This document shows positions 11,460 through 22,964 of a stretch of DNA of 64,000 nucleotides, in pieces. Location of the stretch: the NCBI GenBank assembly GCA_963693315.1, contig OY856188.1, positions 189,307,604-189,371,603 on the forward strand, in the 5' to 3' direction. Each line of letters opens with the position of its first letter. Position 1 is the stretch's first letter. The notes beneath the pieces are model-generated. The model did not search any database, was not told the DNA's origin, and saw nothing but the letters and a program-made list of their open reading frames with translations. The translations under genes were made by a program, and so were the position numbers. The stretch is from Diogma glabrata. Its lineage: Eukaryota > Arthropoda > Insecta > Diptera > Cylindrotomidae.

Positions 11460-11711
11460 TTTCCTAAAGGGTCAAACAGTTTTTTTGAACATTTGCCATT
11501 TACTGTATAAGCACAGCTCTTTTCCAGGATACATCACATTAAAATACATATTTATCTGCATAAAAAAGTAAAGAATAAGCAAAAATTAATGTATTTATCA
11601 AAAACTATAGTATTTATTAAGTAGTCAGATACGTCACGAAAATATAAATAATTGTAAAAAAGTGTTCAATCTTTAGGATATTACAACTATAGGATATTTC
11701 TTATTATACGT
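11460..11711. other. Intergenic DNA, no gene seen
   Basis: A+T-rich spacer between the Harbinger right end and the zinc-finger pseudogene. No repeat or gene was recognised. Confidence 0.5.
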
Positions 11712-12070
11712 ATACCAGCTGAGGAGCCCTTACGTCTGTGAATATCGGCCAATCCTTTAAAATTTCAGCACCTGCTGAAACGTCCTTTCGATGCAATGAG
11801 AAAGTTTTTGCCCATCGATCACACACTTCTTCCCAATTATCGCAATCTCTGCTCAGAAGTAGCTTTAGCGATTGATTCATCTACCTCTGGCACCGCAGCT
11901 ATTTCTTTATGTTTTGTTTTTAAATTGGGTGAATCTGTTGAAGTAGTAGAGAATTTACGTTTCCGATGACTAATTAATTTTTTCATATTTGAATGTTGTA
12001 CATCACACTTGAAACACTTATACATTTTTAATCGGTTAATAATTAGTTTAATTCTGAAATAGCAAAACAT
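11712..12070 (-). pseudogene. Single C2H2-type zinc-finger protein fragment
   Basis: On minus a short protein contains MYKCFKCDVQHSNMKKLISH, a C-x2-C ... H arrangement of a C2H2 finger, followed by a basic, Ser/Thr-rich stretch. After a frameshift near 11840 a second piece reads NWEEVCDRWAKTFSLHRKDV and then EILKDWPIFTDV. Proteins with one N-terminal finger and a '(E/K)DWP' block near the C-terminus are repeated in several insect genomes as unnamed, transposon-associated families; I infer this is one of them. It is too short and too broken to be functional. Confidence 0.45.
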
Positions 12071-12154
12071 TTTATTAGAATACGGGCACTTGTAAATAAC
12101 ACTTATATATGAATATATTATTTTTAGTCTTTAAACAAAAATTACCACAATAAT

Positions 12155-12286
12155 AGTAGATTCTTGTATGAGCTTAGAATGAAGGCAATTCTTCACGAGG
12201 ATGAAGTTTCCCGAAACGAGCGTAGCGAGTGGAGGGAATCATCCGAGTGAAGAATTGCCTTCATCCTAAGCGAATACAAGATACTA
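12155..12286. repeat. Long hairpin with G+C-rich core (hairpin 1)
   Basis: Arms of about 48-50 bp (12155-12204 and 12239-12286) share GAAGGCAATTCTTCAC and its complement. The 34-bp centre reads CCCGAAACGAGCGTAGCGAG then TGGAGGGA. A second, outer inverted pair, TTTTATCCACGACTAC (about 12287) and its complement (about 12590), lies just to the right. No gene is inside. Confidence 0.8.
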
Positions 12287-12670
12287 TTTTATCCACGACT
12301 ACAAATATTTCAAATAATTTTATTCAAGTTTTCCTGTAAAAGCTTATATCGCCATATTGAAATAAATCTATGAAATATAAAACAAAACAAAACATGTTTG
12401 TTTATTTTATATGTATTGTTGTTGTTTTATCTGTTTATATTAATATACCAACAAATCAAGTTTTTAATTTGTTAGGGGAATTTTGAATAAATAAAATGGA
12501 ATGAAATAAATAAAAAAGAATTTGATATATAGAAAGGAATGAATACAATTACAATGAAAGATATACGCATGGCAAGTATATATTCTTTAGTAGTCGTGGA
12601 TAAAATGGGTTCTATAACTAAACTGTAGGCTACTACACTAAAATCATTCTAAAAACGCTTTTATAGTAGT

Positions 12671-12796
12671 TTATGTAACAAGTACGCAAAATATGGTTTT
12701 AGCGAACGAATCGTAATGTTTCCGGACGAGGCGCTAGCCGAGTCTGTAATATTAAGATGAGTCTGCTAAAACCATTTGCGTACGTGTTGCATACAA
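12671..12796. repeat. Long hairpin with G+C-rich core (hairpin 2)
   Basis: The left arm contains AAGTACGCAAAATATGGTTTT and the right arm its near complement AAAACCATTTGCGTACGTG. The centre holds GGACGAGGCGCTAGCCGAGTC, itself palindromic. It has the same architecture as hairpin 1, but the arms are unrelated. Confidence 0.75.
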
Positions 12797-12799
12797 CGT

Positions 12800-13079
12800 T
12801 TTTTTGTTATTTGCTCTTAGGATTTTTTTTCTAATTTATTGCTTAATTTGTATTCTTGCGTATCTAAAAATTTGATTTTTTAACAAAACTTATCAAAGCA
12901 GTTGTGATTATAATTTGAAAATAATTATAATATAAAATGAAAACAAATTTTGAATCCGCTAAAGTGTTGTCATAACGACTTTAAGTACTAGGCCGCTAAA
13001 ATACAATTTTGCGGACTCTAAACAGTTCTAAAAGTAATCATTTTTGGATCTAATACTAAAAAATATTTTAATTAAACTA
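12800..13079. other. Intergenic DNA, no gene seen
   Basis: A+T-rich spacer before the Tigger left end; nothing recognised. Confidence 0.5.
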
Positions 13080-15274
13080 CAGTCTTACCTCGTAAAAAAC
13101 GCATAGGCGTTATATTCGAGAGCACCTAAAAAATCAAAATATTGCAAATGAAAATATATACCTCGAATAAAACGCCGACCTAAATAATACGCCTAGGCGT
13201 TATATTAGAATATACGAATTTAAGTAGAAATTAATTAATTAATATATATTCAGTATTTATTTAAAGAACATAAACATAAACGTAAACGTAACAAAACAAT
13301 TCATTTAAATAGTAATCTGCAAAAATTAGAAAATTATATATAACAACAAAATATAATATATTTGAACTACATACATCAGGTAATATATATGATGCATACA
13401 TCACAACTTTAAGCCATAAAAATGTTCAATTTTCACAATTTGCAAAATTTTGACCGGATTATCTACACTATGAACTTCCTCTTTTACTTTATTGCAAATA
13501 GAGTCGAAACTGATGACAGTTATTGTCCAATTTTCCAGGATTGAAATTGCATATATTTCAGCACCTGATCCAGTCGATAGACCGTTCTTAATATCGTTTC
13601 ATCCTCATCATCAATTAGATCCTGCAATTCTTTTCTTAAAAAACTAATAACATTTGGAAGATATATTTTCATCCAATCTTTAAAATCATCAGAACACAAT
13701 TTTGTAACTTTGATGAATTCAAAACAACTTGTACAAATTTTTTCGGGCCAAAAAAATGTCCGTCCTCGATCATTTCAAAGTAGCAATAAGTATTCGCTAA
13801 AACATTGTCTGCAAAGGTTGATATCCACCGTTCGATATCAAAGTGATCATCCAAAAACGCCTTTAATGGACTATGTAATTTTTCAATTACAAATTTGTCT
13901 AGCGAGGTAATACCACAGCATGTAAAAGCTTTGACTATAGTTTCAGAAGGAATAGTGGTTGCCGTCCATTCAAGTGCCCATTTCGAAACAATATTATAGT
14001 TTGGCACTTTCGGATTTCTTTGCTTTGTCTGCATATCAGTCTCAGTGATGGCTTCCGCAATGTTAATAACAACAACCAATGGTTGTAATATTCCCGTCAT
14101 TTTTGCAGAGATTATCTCAATAAAAATATTGTATTTTTAATAGTACTTTATTTCTGCTAATTTAATGTGTGGTCCATGAGAATCTATAATCAACAGAACT
14201 GACTCATGAAGCAAATTTGTTTGCGGTCTGTTTATAATTACATTGGTCATGTAATTTTTTAATATTGCTGTGCTCCACATTCCACTGTCATATACGTCAA
14301 CAAAACAACCACTGTGAACTTTAGGATTTTTTTTAAATTTTGAAAATGGCAAATGGGGTTGTAAAATTTTTCCACTTGCCGTGATTGTAAACGCGGCAGT
14401 AAATCGTTTATGGGAGCTATCAGCTTTACGCATTACCACATTTCGAATTCCTTTTGTCGTTATGGTCATTTTTGGCTCTGATTCAAAATATCTTGGAACT
14501 TGATCCATGTTCAAAATATTTTGTGCTTCAATTTTTTTATCGCTTGTAATTTTTTGTATTCTATGTATAAATTCGCTACAAACTTTATCAGAATCGTCCG
14601 GTAAGATTCGGGATGTTGTTTGACGTCTCGAAACCAATTTCCAGCGCGTTTTAAATTTATCAAGCCAACCAGTTGATGCTTTGAAATTTGCATATTTTTC
14701 TAAATTATAATTTTGTTTTATATTAAGCGCAACCCAAATATATTTATCTTTGACACGGAGGCCTTTCTCATTTCTATTCTGGATCCATTTGATCAGCTCA
14801 TCTTCTAGTTCACCAAATTCCTTATTCCGACCACCACCTGCCAAACGTCTTGCAACTCGTGTAGATATTTCTGGATTTGACAGTTTACAATTTACAATTT
14901 CCGATACACAAAAAGCAATATTTGTTTTTTAGGACTAAAAATGAATCGTTTGAAAACTGTTGTCAAAGGAAATTTTTTTAACATTCATTTTTAAAATGAA
15001 ATGTTATTTCACTTTAATAAAATGATAAAATATTTTGAATCTTAATCTTATAAATAAAAAAAGTTGTCCATAAAAATTACCATTTTTGGAGTGATAAATC
15101 ATACACTGCACACAAATATGCAAAAACTATTACTGTTTTTATTGTAATTTTTTAATATGTTGAATTTGTTTAGTTTATTCGAATATAACTCTCTGGGCGT
15201 TTTATTCGAATAAACCGCTCAGTGGGCGTACTCCTCGAACACAACGCCCAGGCGGTTTTTACGAGGGAAGACAG
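13080..15274 (-). mobile_element. Tigger/pogo-type DNA transposon (2195 bp), inactive
   Basis: Terminal inverted repeats of about 40 bp start CAGTCTTACCTCGTAAAAA at 13080 and, read from the other end, CTGTCTTCCCTCGTAAAAAC ending at 15274. TA dinucleotides flank both ends (13078-13079 and 15275-15276), the Tc1/mariner/pogo target duplication. The sub-terminal parts repeat a GGCGTT(A/G)T(A/G)TTCGA word, so each end has several copies, probably binding sites for the CENP-B-like domain. One transposase gene on minus fills the middle. The length and organisation are typical of Tigger. Confidence 0.93.
13669..14937 (-). pseudogene. Tigger/pogo transposase (CENP-B HTH + DDE_1), inactivated
   Basis: The minus-strand frame runs from a stop near 14936. 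Helix-turn-helix remains (ISTRVARRLAGGG) lead into a CENP-B-like domain (ELIKWIQNRNEKGLRVKDK ... ASTGWLDKFKTRW). The DDE core follows with NMDQVPRYFE (first Asp) and LLIIDSHGPH (second Asp). An in-frame TAA at 14137-14139 interrupts it, and the same frame resumes through KMTGILQPLVVVIN to a SKWALEWTATTIPSE block and ends at 13669. The third catalytic Asp, normally in LQPLD, is Val here, and about 20 residues after it appear deleted. So there are two independent inactivating changes. The true initiator is not visible. Confidence 0.92.
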
Positions 15275-15289
15275 TAGGCTGTTTTTGTT

Positions 15290-17340
15290 TTATATTTTAT
15301 TACATATGACATCAAAATGTAAACATCATATGTTGAATTCTTTGTTTTTATGAAGGTAGCTAAACTTAAAGTGGAAAATTTTACTTTTAAAATGTGGATC
15401 TTTTGAATTTAAGAGATCGTATTTAAGAGATCGTTTATTACAAAACAAATTGCATTTTGTTTTAAAAGTTTCTACTTTAACTTCGGGTGCACTTTTGAAT
15501 CAATAGCATTTCAACATAGTTTCAATAACTTTTATGATAAATTATATTCAAAATTCTAGCATTTTTAATTAAAACATTACCTAATTAGTAAATAAGGTGT
15601 GTTTGATGATCGGAAAAAATTACGTAATTCGAGTTAGACAATTTAAAGGCTATCTACGTACAAAACACCACCATTACCATTATTCTCTTTTTATTATTTT
15701 AAACAAATTCATAAGTTCATTTTTCTAAACTCCACTATAAAAGGAACTCACTATTCCTACAGCTTCAAAAAAAAACTCTCTCTTAACTTCTAATTTTAGT
15801 TCCTTATATGTGTAATACTAATTTGTATCCCCCTTATACAAAACAAAGTGGTCTAATTCCTTTTTTCATTATTTGTTTCGTTAAAAAATATTGGTCAAAT
15901 AATCAAAAAATTTATTTATCGTAAAAGGAGCTTAAGGAAACGAAATTTTATTACGTAGTTTTGGTTCAACAAAATATTACACCTTATCCTGTTAGCATTA
16001 CAGAACAAATGTAATAAATTCTACGTGTTAAAATTCCAATTTTGTAAAATAATATCTTATTTAAACAATATTCTATACTTGGAAGGTCTAAAAATTCTTA
16101 TTTTTTTGTTTATCTAAAACCAGGATGTTGTTAACATACACAAAAATTTCCATTCTAACTGATGAAAATTTTGTTATGAACTTGATTTAAATTAGTCATT
16201 TATTTAGTGATCGGTTGAAGTCACGACACATAGACTTTATCTTAAATAACAATACAATATAAATTCTTAATTCTAATTACCTCTCTGCAAAATAACACGA
16301 CACACTACTTTAAGTTATTTTATTAATTGAATTTAAATGAATTTAAATTCAAAGCTAAATTTAAATTTTTACTTTTTATTTCATTGTCATGAAATAATGA
16401 AAAAATCTAAATGTCATCTGACATAGAAATTGATATTTCTTCTAAGTAGCAAGAACGCAGTCAGTTAGCAAGAACTATAGTCAGTTTTTGCTACTCCGAA
16501 AATTTACGTTATAAAATTGTACTAAAATATATTTGTGCGAAAAAAATAAACATTGGAACGTATAACCATAATATGAAAAACATTTTCGGAGTGACGTGAA
16601 TTATCCATTTTAATATATGATTTTACTTCGGTCTGAAAGACCTAAGTATTTTTTATAGTTACACTTACACCAAAAATAATTTACTTTAAAAATAAAAAAA
16701 ATAAACAAGATTGATTTGATTTTTAATTTTTATCTAATTTTTATTTAAACTACTATGCGTTTCAATATGATGCAGATCATCGACAGGTAATATTTTGTAA
16801 CTATGTAACCATAGACAAATAATAATATAAGACAATCGAAGTTGAACAAAATTTTGTCATACTTTTTATATTTTACTTTTGGATATTAACTATCTAATGA
16901 CACCTTTACTCAAATAGATGATTCGTTAATATTTTGATCAAGAAAGCTGTGTACTGCTGCAACCGTACTAGACTGGTGGAAATAGTATGAAATGAGAATC
17001 AATTTTTTGGATAACTGAGAAGGTTTACGTTGTACCACGAGCTACAAGGTAGTGGACTGTATGTGATCGATATAATTTAATATCTGGAATCAATAAAAGA
17101 GATGCAGATGCAGATGTCCAATTGAAATCAAGTAGGTTTTTAAAAATTAGAACATCAACCGTTGCTTGAAATAAGATGAAAATGATGTTCGAAGACTGAC
17201 GAATGATGCAAGCGGCAATACTAGCAACTATCGAAAATAGTTACAAAGGTTCGACAAAACTAGCTACATCAATATCAGCAATTTTAACGAAAAAGTAATC
17301 ATAATAAACAGCCAGATTTAACAATCATATAAATATGTCC
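15290..17340. other. Intergenic DNA, no gene seen
   Basis: About 2 kb of A+T-rich sequence with no coding signal. The word AGCAAGAAC..AGTCAGTT occurs twice near 16450-16490. A palindromic 25-mer at 16624-16648 is listed separately. Confidence 0.5.
16624..16648. repeat. 25-bp near-palindrome, inverted copy of 7400-7424
   Basis: TACTTCGGTCTGAAAGACCT plus AAGTA is the exact reverse complement of 7400-7424, and adjacent bases also match. It probably marks the end of a second copy of the same short repeat in the opposite orientation. Confidence 0.7.
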
Positions 17341-17344
17341 CGAA

Positions 17345-17530
17345 GCTCAAAAATGACTAGCCATGAATTAACGACGAATAGTTAGTTTTATACCAATCAT
17401 AAAATATTTTCAGATTCTCGAAGATAACTAGCCAGAATAAACGATGAACAGCTAGTTTTACTACCAATATAATATTTACAGATGCTCGACGATATTAAAA
17501 GTGATGAAAAACTAACTGTACTAATGAACA
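17345..17530. repeat. Degenerate tandem repeat, about 75-80 bp period
   Basis: Two and a half units share the words GA(C/T)AACTAGCCA, ACGATGAACAGCTAGTTTTA, ACCAATATAA and CAGAT(T/G)CTCGA(A/C)GAT. A related stretch with ACTAGCCAGCTC lies near 3890. No coding sense was seen. Confidence 0.6.
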
Positions 17531-17789
17531 GCTGTAAACTGAACGATGGCAAAAATATCCACTGTCATGATGTGGTCCTTTAGTTAGAGGTACATGGCAG
17601 AAAAACTAACAACAACATTTCTACGATTAGCGATAATTGACAATATAATCTATAATACTTCTCTGTTGTACAAGGGATGCCCTGGTGAAACGATGAAAAG
17701 CTAACCTCAAACACAATAATGCTTCCAAAAGTTGAAGACTAACATTATATGGACCGGCAAAGAGCTATAATGACACAAGTTATTATTTT

Positions 17790-18295
17790 GAGCGACACTA
17801 ACCGCACCACACGGGTGTCACACGGGTGTCACGGGTGCAACCACACGGGTGTGGCACGGGTGATACACGTAGCACGGTTGTTTTTAATTTCTATTCGCAA
17901 CATACACGGACTACACGGTAAATTATGTCATGTACGATTGTTGCACGATTTTGTTAAAATTTAATTTGTTAACTGATAATGTTTATTGTTGGAAAGAAAA
18001 TTGCAATTTAAGCTAATTAGATTATATTATTCCGATCTGAAAAATTTAATTACTATTCGAACAGCACACGAGTTACACGGGAAATTTTGTCTACGAAAAA
18101 AATGATAATATTGGGTGATGATTATTATTTCTAGTACGGTTTTGATTATTTGGAGTAATTGGCTTTGGAAAAGTTTATTGTTAGAAATGAAATTTCAATT
18201 TGGACCATTTCTAGATTAAATAATTTTGATCTGTAAGACTTAGTTACTAGTTGCACCACACACATACACGGGAGACTATGCCATACAAAAAATAA
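17790..18295. repeat. Left arm of foldback element, CACGGGTGT repeats
   Basis: Contains at least five copies of a CACACGGGTGT-type word in its first 90 bp, then three or four degenerate units (GCACCACACAC..ACACGGG..ATTATG) of about 120-190 bp. Those units are the inverse of the units in the right arm. Confidence 0.75.
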
Positions 18296-18316
18296 TCATA
18301 TATAATATCACGATTC

Positions 18317-18472
18317 ACGAGTCGTCAAATAATAGTCGATTATTTTTCATAATCATTATTACGAATGTCATTTGAGGTCCCGAGTGCGCGTAGTGCACGA
18401 GGGAAAGTTTTAACCTCAAATGGCATGAGTGGTAATGTTGAAAAATAATCGACTAATAATTTGGTGACGAAT
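18317..18472. repeat. Long hairpin with G+C-rich core (hairpin 3)
   Basis: Arms of about 60 bp (AGTCGATTATTTTTCA, GTCATTTGAGGT and complements) enclose the core CCCGAGTGCGCGTAGTGCAC then GAGGG. It is nearly identical to the hairpin at 54277-54432, whose core differs at two or three positions. Confidence 0.85.
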
Positions 18473-18875
18473 TGTATTTAGCAGATAATTTTTTTTTGCT
18501 GTCAGATATTTTATTTTTCATTCATACAAACTATGGTATTTAAACAGTAGGCTTTGTTTTTACTGTCGGCAATTCTTCTTGTCGTCGATAATTTTGCTTT
18601 GTCGTTATGAAAATTCTTTGTTGTCATTTTTTTTTCTAACAAAATGAAATATAATTTTATCTTAGTAGGCGCATAAATGCTATAAATTTGTAATTTATGT
18701 TTGACAAATAAACATAAACAAGCAATCATTTATGAATGAAAACGGAAATTTTTATTATTTGCAATTTTACATAATTTTTTATAAGCTGAATAATTTGTAG
18801 AAAAAACTTTATTTAGAAACTAATAATTATTATCTTTTAAATAAAATTATAATTTAAAAAAAATTATCTCATTAA

Positions 18876-19086
18876 ATACCACTCTTCATTGAAATTTTTG
18901 TCTAAAATTTTTCAATTTTACTCATTAAATTATTTTTAAGCAACACTGCTCAATCAAACCACTACTAAAACCACTCGTCCTTCGGACTCGTGGTTTATTG
19001 TGCGCTTTGATTCGCAGTGTTGCTAAATAATTTAATTCGTAAAATCAAAAAATTTTCGAAAAAATTTCAATGACTCGTGGTATTAC
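18876..19086. repeat. Long hairpin with TTCG centre (hairpin 4)
   Basis: Imperfect arms of about 100 bp run from AATACCACTCTTCATTGAAA to its complement ending ...GTGGTATT. The centre is CCACTCGTCCTTCGGACTCG then TGG. AACACTGC and its complement GCAGTGTT lie within the arms. Confidence 0.75.
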
Positions 19087-19496
19087 AACCGACAATTCAA
19101 CGAACAGAAATAGTAACATTATTTCATACAACATAATCATACATAATAAAATATTATTTCATCTTAGTAGGCGCATAAATGTTATAAATTTGTAATTTAT
19201 TTTTGACAAATAAACATAAACTAAACATGCAATCATTTATGAATGAAAACGGACATTTTTACTATTTGCAAATTGCATTTTCACATAATTTTGTATGTGA
19301 ATTTTTGTTTTAAATTAATATATTAAGTAGGCCGAAAATATTTGCTGTTCCTTCCCACCAGAGAAAAATAATCGAAACAATTCGTTTTGATTTGTTAAAA
19401 AATAGTAAAAGAAGCGTTTTTATTGGACCTTATCGAAACTTTATTTAGTGAGTTGAATTGTCAAAATTACACACTGATTGCTTTTTGTAGAACGAC

Positions 19497-21250
19497 AGTG
19501 TAGTATGCATTCCTGACAGTGTAGTTTATCGAGAAAAATGTTTGAAAGTCGAGCTTCTACGGTTTTTTGTTAATTCATTAGTGTTCTCAAAATTTGGATG
19601 CAAAAACTAATTTTTTAAGAAGCAGTTCAAAAAATTTTAGTTATAAACTGTTAGAAGGTCTTGAAATTTGCATTTGCCAGTACAGAACATTATTTAATAA
19701 CTCACTAAAATGTCCATATTGACTAACTTAACCAAATTTCGTGATTTTATACTTGTTTAAAAGGACTAAGGACTAAAAGAACTAAGTAATATCAGTAAAT
19801 TATTTTTGCACTTTTCAAATTTAGAAGCATAATTGGGTTTTCTGTTCTTCATTTTGACTTAAAACGTCTATTGTAATATGTCATTAACTTTACTTCCCCA
19901 TTATGCAATGTCATTTACGAGCACAATTCTTTTAATTTGCTGTTAAATGCTCAAATATTCTTCATTTGCTGTCCAAGAATCTGGGTTTTCAAACAGAAGT
20001 TTTGGATTTTTTTGAAGACTACTTCAAAAAATATAAAGGATTTGTCAAAAACCCGAAAAAATTTAAATATATTTTATTCGGTACTAGCTTGAAAATATTT
20101 GCTTTCCTAGATGTCATATTGTTTGGATTATGAAATTGTAACTTTTTTTCCATTGCTGTTTTGATATTGTTACTCAAACCTCAATCAAAAACTTCTAGAG
20201 GTACTAGAATATCACCTTTTGCCTATTTTAAAATATTGTATTTAATTTTCAGGTCACCTTAGTGTGCTTCTAAATTTGAAACGTGCAAAAATAATTTACT
20301 GAAATTTCTTAGCTCAATACCTTTTAAACAAGTATAAAATGCAGTTGAGTTAATCAAAAGATATGGACATTTTAGTGAATTATTAAATAATGTTCTGTAC
20401 GGCAAATGCAAATTTCAAGACCTTCAAACAGTTTATAACTAAAATTTTTTGAACTGCTTCTTAAAAAATTAGTTTTTGCATCCAAATTTTGAGAACACTA
20501 ATGAATAAACAAAAAACCGTAGAAGTTCGACTTTCAAACATTTTTCTCGATAAACTACACTGTCAGGAATGCATTGATTGATACCCATATTCTGACACTT
20601 GCCATAATAATTGTTTTTCTTAAGTGACTCTGCAAATATTTTTGACGGCAAATCATTTTGTTATTAATATAATATTGTACTTAATTAATTTTAGTAAATT
20701 TTGTATATTTTTAGAAATACACTGTTAAGTTAAACGGAAAATTTGAAAAAATTCTTAAAATAAAAGTACTTTTGTTATAAAACTTTTTTGTTTTTGAATA
20801 AAAGTTATAAGTGTGTTCTAAATAAATGTTATTTTAGTCAAAATATAAATATTTTGTTTGGCAACTTTTTTTTTAAATGTCACTGAAAGCAATGAGGCCT
20901 TTTCGAAAAATTGATCCCAAATTCAGAAAGTTCCACTAAAACTTTTTTGTTGTAGTTCTGAGAAAAAAAGGTTGTACTAAAAAAGTTTGGCAAACCCAAA
21001 ATAAGTTGAGCTTGCTTCAACTTTTTTTCATATCATTAAGTGTTTTTGAGATATAAGAATTTATAGCCGTCAAATCTCGGATCTTGTTTTACTATATGTA
21101 AAAGCGCTAGCTCTTGGAGGCATCAATCGACCCAATTTTTTGTGTGGATATTCAGTATAGACAAATATAAACAAATTAAGCCCTGAGCGTAACAAAAGAA
21201 TCAACATTTTACATTTCCATACAAAAACGGCTCGGTATAGTGGGCATGTT
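19497..21250. repeat. Foldback repeat family B, truncated copy
   Basis: The left arm (19508-19850) and right arm (20258-20572) are inverted copies sharing GCATTCCTGACAGTGTAG and TTTGGATGCAAAAACTAA. The right side continues to 21250 (CAAAAGCGCTAGCTCTTGG, then GGATATTCAGTAT) and matches the right arm of the fuller copy at 32280-41345. The left arm is truncated at about 19497. Open frames here (20469-20651, 21070-21300) are translations of the repeat, not genes. Confidence 0.8.
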
Positions 21251-21359
21251 CTTTGTTTGAATCTACGGAGCTGTAGAAGTCTGGATGATAATTTACGCAA
21301 TTACGGCATATCACATCTGATCTACCACACCGCCAAAAATATGATTTGTTTTTGGGACT

Positions 21360-22745
21360 TGATGTTTGAAATATTGAACTTGATGTTTGAAATATTTACT
21401 TGTTGGAAGTACCGATAGAATTATGTTGCAGAATCTAGATTAAATGTTAAATTTTGATCATGCACAATTTGTGTATCACGCTTTTGAACAGAGTCCAAAA
21501 GAGCCAGGAAGGTAACAAATTCAGCATCCCAAACTTAACAACAATACTCCATACAGGGACGAATATAGTATTTATAAATGTAGATTAATTGATACAGAGT
21601 GGAATATTTTTTACATCTATTGAGAAGGTCGAGAATGTTTTCACATTTGTATATTTCTTCTTCACACATGCTAATTAAAATATCATAGGGGAGCTAGGTC
21701 CTAGATCTAAAAACAATCCGCAGCTGTGTTTTAGTTGAATTAAAAATGAAATGAATTTTTTTCACCCTTCTGGGTCCTCGTTTACATTTATGGCAGTGTC
21801 TCTTCGAACGGTATTTATTCGTTCATGAATTTTACCCTTCTTCCGCAAAACTATTACTGGTATTACTGGTGATTTTCAACAGTTCGTTGATATAGATTAA
21901 AAATAAAGTGAAGGATAAAACTGAGCCTTGGGGTACACCAGCTGTTATTTTAAGAATAACAGGAAGAATGTTGTTCATACTAGAGAATTTATTGTTGTTT
22001 AACTCCCTTAAAAGTTTACCGATAATTTTGGGGTTCAAATGCGATTGTATCATATTAACTCCTGAAGACTGGATTTGGGGTACTTCCTTAGGAGTTTTCA
22101 AAACTGTCAAACTAAAAGCAAGGTGCTCCGCGAACATAGGAGTTTTCCATGCAGGGTCATTAACGAATAAGTCACCATCAATAATAGGAAGATAGCAGAT
22201 TTAGTACCAGAATTTAAAAAATTAAGGGCACTGTAAAAACATTTGTCAGAAATTGACAAATTGCAATCTGCAGTTTCCGTTTTTAATAATCTGGTTTGAT
22301 ATTGTTGGCTTTTAGAAATTGGGATTGATTAACAGGATTTTTGTAATATTAAATATTAATCCAAATATTAAATAATAAAAACAAACCCTAAGAGCCAAGT
22401 CAACCACCATCAAAAACAAATATTGTTGTTCAGGAAAAAGTTCAGGTAGACGAGCCTTTAATACAACTGTGTTGTAACCATCACCATGTAGTTCAAAACT
22501 GAAAAGCGTTTAGATTCAACACTCTCATGAATGTATGCACAAACACCTTGATGAAGTTTAAAGCTAATTCAAGCCTATATTTGAAATTAAGTGTTACATC
22601 ATAGGGATATATTCAAAAGCTTTTGTTTCTGCAAAAAAAGAATATGTGGTTTGTCAAACTCGAGATGATGTTGCACTGCATCGCGGTTGGCATTCATTCC
22701 ACAAATATTTTGGATTTGCATTTTAAAATTTTTATCAATTGTAAT
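21360..22745 (-). pseudogene. Non-LTR retrotransposon (LINE) endonuclease/RT fragment
   Basis: On minus, an endonuclease-like start (QNICGMNANRDAVQHHLEF, then DKPHILFL, then ETKAFEYI) lies near 22.6-22.74 kb. The RT palm ITAGVPQGSVLSFTLFLIYI is at about 21.88-21.95 kb. Further on there is an ILYSSLYGVLL(L)SLG block and a LDSLQHRR-like block near 21.4-21.6 kb, all in several frames. The order endonuclease, RT, then the C-terminal 'Y(I/V)RPxMEY' segment is that of apurinic-endonuclease LINEs (Jockey/CR1 group). The catalytic YADD region is lost, and the space between domains is too short, so there is an internal deletion. It is a dead fragment lying inside the 17790-24940 element. Confidence 0.8.
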
Positions 22746-22887
22746 TTTCATTTGATCAAAAAATATTTTGCTTTAAAAATAGGTAGGTACTAAATAATAA
22801 ATCCTATCACATAGTAAAATACGACAGATGAAAATATTTCGAGATAGGATGTAAGAATAGTTTTTTACATATCGAGGACGGAGAGTA

Positions 22888-22961
22888 AAAGACTACACCT
22901 GTGGTTTATAATAAAGCCCGATGCAAAGCGAGGGCTTTTATTGAACCAAGGGTGTAATCTT
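22888..22961. repeat. Hairpin with G+C-rich core (hairpin 5)
   Basis: Arms of about 30 bp (AAGACTACACC..GGTTTATAATAAAGCCC and complement) enclose GATGCAAAGCGAGG. The core CCCGATGCAAAGCGAGGG resembles those of hairpins 1 and 3. Confidence 0.7.
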
Positions 22962-22964
22962 CCT

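Larger units (their letters stand above)
18307..19475. repeat. Dispersed hairpin-containing repeat, copy 1 (second copy at 54277-54845)
   Basis: The left part (18317-18472) and right part (about 19100-19475) match 54277-54845 closely, including TTAGTAGGCGCATAAATG and AATCATTTATGAATGAAAAC. Here the middle is expanded: the 120-bp TTAGTAGGCGCATAAATG block occurs twice (18654 and 19157), and a second hairpin (18876-19086) lies between. The open frame at 18511-18729 falls in this repeat and is not a gene. Confidence 0.8.

Noticed and set aside
17749..17964. 71-codon frame rich in His/Gly/Cys
   Set aside because: Produced by the CACGGGTGT repeats at the foldback left end.
20469..20651. 60-codon frame present three times (also 39032-39214 and 40388-40570)
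   Set aside because: Although the frames look conserved (MPSKIFAES...), they lie in mirrored arms of the same foldback repeat, so the likeness is DNA-level; no domain is recognised.
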